A stretch of 48,673 nt of DNA from Beijerinckiaceae bacterium (GTDB lineage Bacteria; Pseudomonadota; Alphaproteobacteria; Rhizobiales; Beijerinckiaceae): positions 1 to 48,673 of the forward strand of contig JALOTF010000008.1 of NCBI GenBank assembly GCA_025458025.1, read 5' to 3'. Under the pieces are notes generated by a model. It was not told the DNA's origin. It did not search any database and saw nothing but the letters and a program-made list of their open reading frames with translations. Shown here piece after piece: positions 42,539 to 48,673 of the stretch; the stretch's first letter is position 1; each line of letters opens with the position of its first letter. The position numbers were made by a program, and so were the translations under genes.

Positions 42539-43112
42539 AGGCTTGGACCTCCTCGGTAAACCGGCCTCGCCGCAGGCTGCGGCCGATCCGGTGCTGGGAC
42601 TTGACTGCGTTTCCGCCCCGAACCAGGCGCCTTGTGATCGAGGCCTTTGTTCAGTGAAATGTTCACTAACATAACATGACTAAACATTGCAACACCCGAT
42701 TTCACGACAAACGGGTGCAGGCGAATGCGACTGCATGCATGGGAAATTCCCATTAAACAGAATTAAATGCAGGGTTTTTACGGATATTGATGAACTTCAG
42801 TCCCAGGGCTGCCACCAGAAAACTGAACATATGACTCAACAAAATTCCGACTAAATATGTTGACTGAACACGCGCTCGTGCTCTGCATTCGCATGGCGAG
42901 CAGCGGGCCCGTGCATCGCGCGACGGACTGAGACCGGGCGTCAGACACACCGGATATCGCCGCGAAAAGCGCCCTGCCCGCCCGAATTCCGAGGGTGAAT
43001 GAGCGGGCTGAACCGGACGGAAGGAAGCCCTCGCCCCTTGACGCAGCCATGAGGCGCATGGTGCTGCTGGCGCGAGCCTTCTGGCCCTGCCCTCTCTCCC
43101 GGAGTCCCCGCC
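42539..43112. promoter_or_regulatory. 574-bp intergenic region with palindromes and repeated GACTnAACA elements
   Basis: No convincing gene lies here. It separates the minus-strand ABC/dha operon from the plus-strand phosphatase gene. It contains AGTGAA-ATG-TTCACT (42653-42667), CACCCG...CGGGTG (42693-42717), and the 15-bp palindrome ATGGGAA-A-TTCCCAT (42739-42753). It also has an AACATAT...ATATGTT pair (42826-42832/42855-42861) and repeated GACTnAACA-like elements at 42678-42686, 42821-42829, 42833-42841, 42849-42857 and 42862-42870. It is markedly more AT-rich than its surroundings. These look like operators for both directions, but no regulator can be assigned. Confidence 0.55.
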
Positions 43113-43964
43113 ATGACGTTTTCCCGCCGCGATGTCGAAGTGCTCGATGCCATCCTGCGCGAGGCAGCGCTGAAGGAGGTGATGCCGCGCTTCCGCAGGC
43201 TGGGCGATGGCGATATCCGCACGAAAACCTCCGCGACGGATCTCGTCACCGAGGCGGATGAGGCGGCAGAGCGGGTCATAACGGCAGGGCTCGAAAAGGC
43301 CCTGCCCGGCTGTCTGGTCGTGGGGGAAGAAGCGGCAACCGCTGATCCCGGTCTGATCAACGCCATGGCCGGCGCGGACCTCGCGGTGGTTGTTGACCCC
43401 ATCGACGGCACGCTGAACTACGCCTCGGGCATGCCGCTCTTCTGCGTGATGGCGGCGGTGATCATCCGGGGCGAGACGGTCGGAGCCGTTATCCATGATC
43501 CGGTGACCGGCTCCAGCCAGATGGCCCTCGCAGGCGAAGGTGCGTGGTGCGAGGAGGCCGACGGGCGCAGCCTGCCGCTGCGCGTGGCACAAGGCGGGCG
43601 GGCGCTCGCAGAGATGAGCGGGATGGTCTCGTGGAAATACATGCGGGAGCCGTTGCGCAGCGTGATCTCCGCCCGCTTTCCCGCTGCGGCGGATGTGTCA
43701 TCCCTGCGCTGTTGCGGTCACGAATATCGGCTTTCGGCCAGCGGCATGACCGATTTCCTCGTCTATGGGAACATGATGCCGTGGGATCACGCGGCGGGCC
43801 TGCTCATCCATCGCGAGGCAGGAGGCTATGCCGCGCTCTTCGATGGTTCGCCCTACCGGCCTGCCACCCGCGCGCCGCACGGCGTGATTGTGGTGCCCGA
43901 CCAGTCAGCTTTTCAGGCGATCCGGGATGCGTTCGTCACGCCAGGCGGGATCGCAGGCGCGTGA
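43113..43964 (+). CDS. inositol monophosphatase family phosphatase
   Basis: Mg-dependent phosphatase of 283 residues. Metal-binding motifs are in order: GEEAA (about 70), DPIDGTLNYASG (about 93) and the C-terminal WDHAAGLLIHREAGG. GGAG lies upstream of the ATG. Members remove phosphate from myo-inositol phosphate, histidinol phosphate, fructose bisphosphate or PAP. Its position just ahead of a sugar-type ABC importer that also carries an EEP-family hydrolase suggests dephosphorylation of an imported phosphorylated polyol. The true substrate is not readable from the motifs. Confidence 0.92.
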   Translation: MTFSRRDVEVLDAILREAALKEVMPRFRRLGDGDIRTKTSATDLVTEADEAAERVITAGLEKALPGCLVVGEEAATADPGLINAMAGADLAVVVDPIDGTLNYASGMPLFCVMAAVIIRGETVGAVIHDPVTGSSQMALAGEGAWCEEADGRSLPLRVAQGGRALAEMSGMVSWKYMREPLRSVISARFPAAADVSSLRCCGHEYRLSASGMTDFLVYGNMMPWDHAAGLLIHREAGGYAALFDGSPYRPATRAPHGVIVVPDQSAFQAIRDAFVTPGGIAGA

Positions 43965-44035
43965 TAGTAATCCGGCAAACTAACGGTCTTGAACCTGTCA
44001 TCGGAATCCGCTTTAAAATGTGGAGATGACAAAAA

Positions 44036-44054
44036 CGGTCGCTTGAAACGACCG
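44036..44054. promoter_or_regulatory. inverted repeat before the ABC ATPase gene
   Basis: CGGTCG-CTTGAAA-CGACCG, a perfect 6-bp inverted repeat with a 7-bp spacer, lies 51 bp upstream of the ATPase start. It could be an operator or a small hairpin attenuator/terminator after the phosphatase gene. There is no T-run. Confidence 0.35.
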
Positions 44055-44105
44055 ACGGGGAAGCAGCGAAACCGAAGCAGGTGACGCTGGAATGAGGCGG
44101 AAGAT

Positions 44106-45149
44106 ATGGCTGCCGTTGAATTGCGGGGCGTCACCAAGGCCTGGGGCGAAACGCGCGCGGTCGACAACATCAGCTTTCGCGTTGAACCCGGCCATCTCGT
44201 TGCTTTGCTTGGCCCTTCTGGCTGTGGAAAATCCACAACTTTGCGGCTGATCGCCGGGCTTGAGGAAGCCAGCGACGGGGTGATCCGCATCGCCGACCGC
44301 GATGTCACGCATGCGCCGCCGGCGGGCCGGGGCATCGCCATGGTTTTCCAGAATTATGCGCTGTTTCCGCATCTGACTGTTGCCGAGAACATCATCTTCG
44401 GCCTGCGGGTGCGTGCGCTCGACAAGGCGGAGCGTGATGCCCGCCTGAAGGAAGCGGCGACAATCCTCGGCCTCGGAAAGCTGCTGGATCGCAAGCCGTC
44501 GCAATTGTCCGGCGGCCAGCAGCAGCGCGTGGCGCTCGGTCGCGCCATCGTGGCGCGGGCCCCGGTCTGCCTGATGGATGAGCCGCTTTCGAACCTCGAT
44601 GCCCAGTTGCGCGTGGAAATGCGCCGGGAAATCCGCGATCTCCAGCGGCGGCTCGGGATCACCATGGTCTATGTCACGCATGATCAGGTCGAGGCCATGA
44701 CCATGGCCGATCAGGTGATCCTGATGCGTGAGGGGAAAATCGAGCAGGATGGCTCGCCCGCCGACCTCTACGAGCGCCCGGAGACCATTTTCGTCGCCCG
44801 CTTCGTGGGCGCGCCACCGATGAACGTGACCCCGCTCGCGGGGCTTGCAGGCGCGGAGGCGGCATGGCCCGCCCCGCCGGACGGCCTGCCGCGCGAGCGC
44901 GCTGCACTCGGTGTGCGCGCCGAGCATCTCGATATCGTGGAAGGTGGATTGCCTGCCGATATCGTCGCTGTTGAATATCTCGGCGGAGAGACACTCGTCG
45001 AGGCGAGCCTCGGGTCTCATCGTGTCATCGCACGACGTCCGGGCAAGATTGCCGCGCGACAGGGCGAGCGCATCGGGCTGCATGTGCCCGAAGGGGCAGC
45101 ACACTGGTTTGATATGTCGAACGGCCGGCGCTTGTCTGGCCCGGCATAA
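44106..45149 (+). CDS. sugar-phosphate-type ABC transporter ATPase (MalK/UgpC family)
   Basis: ATPase of 347 residues: ABC domain plus C-terminal TOBE domain. Walker A LLGPSGCGKSTTL, signature LSGGQQQRVALGRAI, Walker B CLMDEPLSNLDAQ and H-loop YVTHDQVEAMTMAD are all normal. It is the only ATPase gene of this importer, so it would act as a homodimer, unlike the pair in the neighbouring dha operon. The receptor gene follows after 54 bp. Confidence 0.93.
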   Translation: MAAVELRGVTKAWGETRAVDNISFRVEPGHLVALLGPSGCGKSTTLRLIAGLEEASDGVIRIADRDVTHAPPAGRGIAMVFQNYALFPHLTVAENIIFGLRVRALDKAERDARLKEAATILGLGKLLDRKPSQLSGGQQQRVALGRAIVARAPVCLMDEPLSNLDAQLRVEMRREIRDLQRRLGITMVYVTHDQVEAMTMADQVILMREGKIEQDGSPADLYERPETIFVARFVGAPPMNVTPLAGLAGAEAAWPAPPDGLPRERAALGVRAEHLDIVEGGLPADIVAVEYLGGETLVEASLGSHRVIARRPGKIAARQGERIGLHVPEGAAHWFDMSNGRRLSGPA

Positions 45150-45203
45150 AGCAATGAACAGGCCTCGCAGGAAAGCGTTGGCCAATCGAACGGGGAGGTT
45201 GAC

Positions 45204-46514
45204 ATGACGAAGCGTGGTGAGACGAGCCGGCGCGAAGTGCTGGCGGGTGGCATGGCTCTGGCCGGCATGGCGGCCGCCGGGCCGGCAATGGCGCAGGCCC
45301 AGGCTCAGGAGGTGTCGTTTTTCTATCCCGTCGCGGTGGGTGGCCCGATCACCAAGCTGATCGACACCTATGCTGCTGATTTCGAGAAGGAAAATCCGAA
45401 CATCAAGGTTCGTCCGATCTATGCGGGCAGCTATCAGGAGACGATCGTCAAGGCGCTGACCGCCCACAAGAGTGGCACCCCGCCGGTGACGTCGGTTCTG
45501 CTCTCGACGGACATGTTCACGCTTATCGATGAGGATGCCATTATCCCCTTCGATGAATTTATCCGCACCGATGCGGATCGCGAGTGGCTGAAGAGCTTCT
45601 TCCCCGCCTTCATGGAAAACAGCCAGACCGGCGGCAAGACCTGGGGTATCCCCTTCCAGCGCTCCACCGTGGTGCTCTACTGGAACAAGGAGATGTTCCG
45701 TGAGGCCGGTCTCGACCCCGAAAAGGCCCCGCAAAACTGGGCCGAGCAGGTGGAATTCGCGCAAAAACTGACCAAGCGCGATGCCTCGGGTGCTGTAACG
45801 CAGTGGGGCATCCAGATCCCCTCCTCCGGCTTCCCGTACTGGCTGTTCCAGGGGCTTTCAACGCAAGCCGGCTCGATTCTTGCGAATTCGGCGGGTGACC
45901 GCACCGATTTCTCCAACCCTGCCGTGCTGGAAGCGCTGCAATACTGGATCGACCTCGCGCAGAAGCATAAGGTTCACCCCACGGGCATCGTGGAATGGGG
46001 CACCACCCCGCGCGACTTCTTCGAGCGCAAGGTCGCCATGATGTGGACGACCACCGGCAACCTCACCAATGTGCGATCCAACGCGAAATTCCCCTTCGGC
46101 GTGGCCATGCTGCCAGCAGGCAAGCGCCGGGGCAGCCCCACGGGCGGCGGCAATTTCTACATCTCCAAAAAAGCCACGCGCGCGCAGCAGGAAGCCGCCT
46201 TCCGCTTCATCCGCTGGATCACCACGCCCGAGCGCGCGGCCCAGTGGGGCATCGATACCGGCTATGTCGCGGTCTCGCCGGCGGCTTATGAAACGGCGGC
46301 GATGAAGGCTTATGCGAAGGATTTCCCGGCCGCACTGGTTGCGCGCGACCAGCTTCCGCATGCCGTGGCGGAATTCTCCACGCATGAGAACCAGCGTGTG
46401 ACCAAGGCTCTGAATGACGGCTTGCAGGCCGCCCTTCTCGGCACGAAACCCCCGGCGCAGGCCCTCGCGGAGGCGCAGGCCGAGGCCGAGCGCATCCTGC
46501 GGCCCTATCGCTGA
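45204..46514 (+). CDS. ABC transporter substrate-binding protein, family 1
   Basis: Periplasmic receptor of 436 residues. A strong GGGGAGG precedes the ATG. The N-terminus has a twin-arginine-type motif, SRREVLAGG, followed by a hydrophobic stretch and AMA-QA cleavage, so it may be exported folded by Tat. The fold is shown by FYPVAVGGPITKLIDTYAAD near the start and the Trp-rich YWLFQGLSTQAGSIL and FRFIRWITTPERAAQWG. The arrangement resembles UgpB-type glycerol-3-phosphate receptors, but the ligand is unknown. Confidence 0.92.
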   Translation: MTKRGETSRREVLAGGMALAGMAAAGPAMAQAQAQEVSFFYPVAVGGPITKLIDTYAADFEKENPNIKVRPIYAGSYQETIVKALTAHKSGTPPVTSVLLSTDMFTLIDEDAIIPFDEFIRTDADREWLKSFFPAFMENSQTGGKTWGIPFQRSTVVLYWNKEMFREAGLDPEKAPQNWAEQVEFAQKLTKRDASGAVTQWGIQIPSSGFPYWLFQGLSTQAGSILANSAGDRTDFSNPAVLEALQYWIDLAQKHKVHPTGIVEWGTTPRDFFERKVAMMWTTTGNLTNVRSNAKFPFGVAMLPAGKRRGSPTGGGNFYISKKATRAQQEAAFRFIRWITTPERAAQWGIDTGYVAVSPAAYETAAMKAYAKDFPAALVARDQLPHAVAEFSTHENQRVTKALNDGLQAALLGTKPPAQALAEAQAEAERILRPYR

Positions 46515-46530
46515 ACGTCAGGGCCACGGG

Positions 46531-47409
46531 ATGACCGCCTATCAACGCGCGACGGTGCATGGCTGGCTGCTTCTGCTGCCGGCCATGAGCTGCCTCGCGT
46601 TGTTCACCCACTGGCCAGCTGTCGCGTCGATCATCGACAGCTTCTACTCGACACCACGGCCGCGACGCCCGTCGCGGTTCATCGGACTCGACAATTACGA
46701 GGCGATGATCGCCGACCCGATCTTCTGGCGGGCGCTCGTCAACAATTTCTGGTTCGCCGTCGGCACCATTCCGCTCTCGATCGGGCTCGCCATCCTGATG
46801 GCGATCTGGGTGAATGACCGCATCAAGGGCCAGTCCCTAGTGCGGATGGCCTATTTCACACCCACGATCCTGCCGATGATCGCGGTTGCGAATATCTGGC
46901 TGTTCTTCTTCACGCCCCAATATGGGCTGATCGAGCAGGTGGTGCAGCTCTTCGGCGGCAACGCCACGAACTGGCTCGGTTCCGGAGATACCGCGCTCTT
47001 CGCGGTCATCGTGGTGGCTGTCTGGAAGGAAGCGGGCTTCTTCATGATCTTCTACCTCGCTGCGTTACAGGGGATATCGCCGAGCCTCGGCGAGGCCGCG
47101 GCGATCGAGGGGGCCTCCCGCTGGTATTATTTCCGGCGCGTGCTCTTCCCGTTGCTGATGCCGACGACCTTGTTCGTGCTGATCAACGCGATGATCAACG
47201 CCTTCCGCATGGTCGACCATATTGTCGTGATGACCAAGGGCGGGCCGGATAACGCGACCATTCTCCTGCTGTATTACATCTATCAGGTCGGGTTCAGCTT
47301 CTGGGATACAGCCTATGCCGCGACGCTGACCTGCGTGCTGCTGGCGCTGCTCGCGATCATCGCTTTTGTGCAATATGGCTGGCTCGAGCGACGGATCCAC
47401 TACAGATGA
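46531..47409 (+). CDS. ABC transporter permease (UgpA/MalF type)
   Basis: Inner-membrane permease of 292 residues. I chose the ATG at 46531, 16 bp after the receptor stop; an earlier frame would overlap the receptor gene. Six helices, a short N-terminus (LLLLPAMSCLALFTHWPAV) and the EAA loop EAAAIEGASRWYYFRRVL place it in the UgpA-like group. It overlaps the next permease by 4 bp. Confidence 0.92.
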   Translation: MTAYQRATVHGWLLLLPAMSCLALFTHWPAVASIIDSFYSTPRPRRPSRFIGLDNYEAMIADPIFWRALVNNFWFAVGTIPLSIGLAILMAIWVNDRIKGQSLVRMAYFTPTILPMIAVANIWLFFFTPQYGLIEQVVQLFGGNATNWLGSGDTALFAVIVVAVWKEAGFFMIFYLAALQGISPSLGEAAAIEGASRWYYFRRVLFPLLMPTTLFVLINAMINAFRMVDHIVVMTKGGPDNATILLLYYIYQVGFSFWDTAYAATLTCVLLALLAIIAFVQYGWLERRIHYR

Positions 47410-48269
47410 GCGCTGCCCCCAAACCCGGAGCGGCCACCACGAGGCCCGATCCCTATGCGCCGCGCGGGCTTTCCCTGACGCTCGAATCCGTCGGGGCGAT
47501 CCTGCTCGCGATCCTGTGGGTGCTGCCCCTCGCCTATGCGGTGTGGGCGGCGATCCACCCCTCCGAATACACCACGCGCTTCGAGCTTTTCGCGCCGCTG
47601 ACTCTCGACAACTTCACCCGCGCCTGGGCCGCCGCACCCTTTGCGCGGTATTTCATGAATACCTTCATACTGGTCACCTTCATCCTCGCCTTCCAGCTCG
47701 TGCTGGGCACGCTGGCGGCCTATGCGCTGGCGCGGCAGGATTTCTGGGGACGGGATGTCGCCTTCGCGCTGATCCTCGCGCAGCTGATGATCATGCCGGA
47801 TGCGCTGATCGTCGAGAATTACCGCACGATGACGCGGCTGGGGCTGGTGGATACCATCCCGGCCATCGCCCTGCCCTACATTGCCTCGGCCTTCGGCATC
47901 TTCCTCCTGCGGCAAACGTTCAAAACGGTACCGAAGGAGCTGGATGACGCCGCGCGCGTGGAGGGTGCAAGCCCGCTTCAGGTGCTGATGAAGGTCTATG
48001 TGCCGCTCGCCCGGCCCACCTATATCGCCTATGGCCTCGTTTCGATAAGCTATCACTGGAACAACTTCCTCTGGCCGCTGATCATTACGAATTCGGTGGA
48101 ATCGCGGCCGCTCACGGTCGGCTTGCAGATCTTCTCCTCGCCGGATCAGGGCGTGGACTGGGCCGTGATCTGCGCGGCGACGCTGATGACCTCGGCCCCC
48201 TTGCTAATCGCCTTCCTGATCTTCCAGCGCCAGTTCGTGCAGAGTTTCATGCGCGCGGGCATCCGCTGA
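47406..48269 (+). CDS. ABC transporter permease (UgpE/MalG type)
   Basis: Inner-membrane permease of 287 residues with six helices. Family features are FIMNTF-like YFMNTFILVTFILAFQLVLG, and the EAA loop DDAARVEGASPLQVLMKVYV followed by PLARPTYIAYGLVS. The WNNFLWPLIIT segment is typical of UgpE. It completes the importer with the ATPase, receptor and first permease genes. Confidence 0.92.
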   Translation: MSAAPKPGAATTRPDPYAPRGLSLTLESVGAILLAILWVLPLAYAVWAAIHPSEYTTRFELFAPLTLDNFTRAWAAAPFARYFMNTFILVTFILAFQLVLGTLAAYALARQDFWGRDVAFALILAQLMIMPDALIVENYRTMTRLGLVDTIPAIALPYIASAFGIFLLRQTFKTVPKELDDAARVEGASPLQVLMKVYVPLARPTYIAYGLVSISYHWNNFLWPLIITNSVESRPLTVGLQIFSSPDQGVDWAVICAATLMTSAPLLIAFLIFQRQFVQSFMRAGIR

Positions 48270-48291
48270 ACCATCCTGCAGGGAAAAGCAG

Positions 48292-48673
48292 ATGAATCTC
48301 ATCACGTGGAACGTGCAATGGTGCCTTGGCGCGGATGGTGTGCTCGATCCCGCGCGCATCGTGGCGCATGCCCGCGCCATGGCGGATTTCGACGTGCTCT
48401 GCCTTCAGGAGGTGGCGGATAACTTCCCCGAACTGAACGAGGCGCCCGAGGGCAACCAGTTTTGCCGTTTCGCAGAGCTTCTTCCCGGCTTTCAGGCCAT
48501 CGAGGGCGTGGCTCTGGAGACGCGCGACGCCGAGGGGCGGCCGAAGCGCTTCGGCAACATGATCCTCACCCGCTTGCCGGTCATCCAGGTTTTGCGCCAC
48601 ACCCTGCCCTGGGGCGCGCGGGAGAACCGCAACATGCCGCGCGGCCTGCTGGAGGTGATCATCGAGGGGCCTT
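48292..48673 (+). CDS. endonuclease/exonuclease/phosphatase (EEP) family protein, truncated by window edge
   Basis: The frame opens at the ATG 48292, with AGGGA upstream, and stays open to the window end (about 127 codons). The EEP fold is visible: MNLITWNVQW with the metal-binding Asn, LCLQEV with the catalytic Glu, and RFGNMILTR. Members cleave phosphodiesters or phosphomonoesters, such as DNA, inositol phosphates or sphingomyelin. Coming 22 bp after an ABC permease in the same operon, a small-molecule phosphoesterase fits better than a nuclease. The C-terminal catalytic His/Asp residues lie outside the window. Confidence 0.85.
   Translation, partial: MNLITWNVQWCLGADGVLDPARIVAHARAMADFDVLCLQEVADNFPELNEAPEGNQFCRFAELLPGFQAIEGVALETRDAEGRPKRFGNMILTRLPVIQVLRHTLPWGARENRNMPRGLLEVIIEGP

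Noticed and set aside
42821-42870. Repeats as a CRISPR array or replication iterons
   Set aside because: The elements are only about 9 bp with 3-7 bp gaps, there are no uniform spacers, no cas genes and no rep gene nearby. Operator sites fit better.
42753-43592. 279-codon minus-strand frame overlapping the intergenic region and the phosphatase gene
   Set aside because: It mostly lies antisense to the inositol-monophosphatase gene, and the upstream part is low-complexity and lacks any family motif.

Overview
The window is a 48.7-kb stretch of high-GC chromosome or megaplasmid. It looks like an alphaproteobacterium, most likely of the Hyphomicrobiales (rhizobial) type. The reasons are the many solute-binding-protein importers, the GntR (FCD) and LysR regulators, the TRAP and Bug receptors, and the short intergenic gaps with ATGA overlaps. 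I cannot name a genus. No rRNA, tRNA, CRISPR array, insertion sequence or phage gene was seen. The whole window is a chain of transport-plus-catabolism cassettes.

Region A (1-8.6 kb) pairs a peptide-type ABC importer (3.7-5.3 kb receptor, then two permeases and a double ATPase down to 102) with a divergent LysR gene. The LysR gene is followed by a D-cysteine desulfhydrase/L-cysteate sulfo-lyase homologue and a YeiH-type exporter. The last two match the known cuyA-cuyZ pair, in which cysteate is split to pyruvate, ammonium and sulfite and the sulfite is exported. The same 15-bp LysR box, ATGC-N7-GCAT, lies in the divergent promoter and in front of cuyA. This suggests that the importer belongs to the sulfonate regulon.

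Region B (8.6-13.7 kb) holds an orphan Bug/TctC receptor divergent from a GntR - extradiol dioxygenase - FAH hydrolase - FAD hydroxylase operon, which looks like a phenolic meta-cleavage route. Two near-identical operators lie between the divergent genes. Region C (13.8-20.6 kb) is a sugar-acid or hydroxy-acid cassette: GntR regulator, Gfo/Idh/MocA oxidoreductase, tartrate/isopropylmalate-dehydrogenase-like enzyme and SMP-30 lactonase, divergent from a DctPQM TRAP importer. A TrhA (hemolysin III-type) gene follows.

Region D (21.4-30.7 kb) is a livGFKHM importer transcribed with an acyl-CoA dehydrogenase, an MDR oxidoreductase and an acyl-CoA synthetase, with a divergent LysR gene. It probably imports a carboxylic acid and activates it to a CoA thioester.

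Region E (30.7-42.5 kb) is the most striking. Thirteen tightly packed genes on the minus strand encode a sugar/polyol ABC importer with two different ATPases and a 64-residue membrane protein, an ATP-dependent DAK-type kinase, and a complete PTS-dependent DhaK/DhaL/EIIA system. The last has its own separate HPr and Enzyme I, and a small HTH protein is embedded between the kinase genes. The 574-bp intergenic region upstream is rich in palindromes and repeated GACTnAACA elements. Region F (43.1 kb to the end) is another ABC importer, bracketed by an inositol-monophosphatase-like enzyme and an endonuclease/exonuclease/phosphatase-family protein that is cut by the window edge. This suggests uptake and dephosphorylation of a phosphorylated polyol or phosphodiester.
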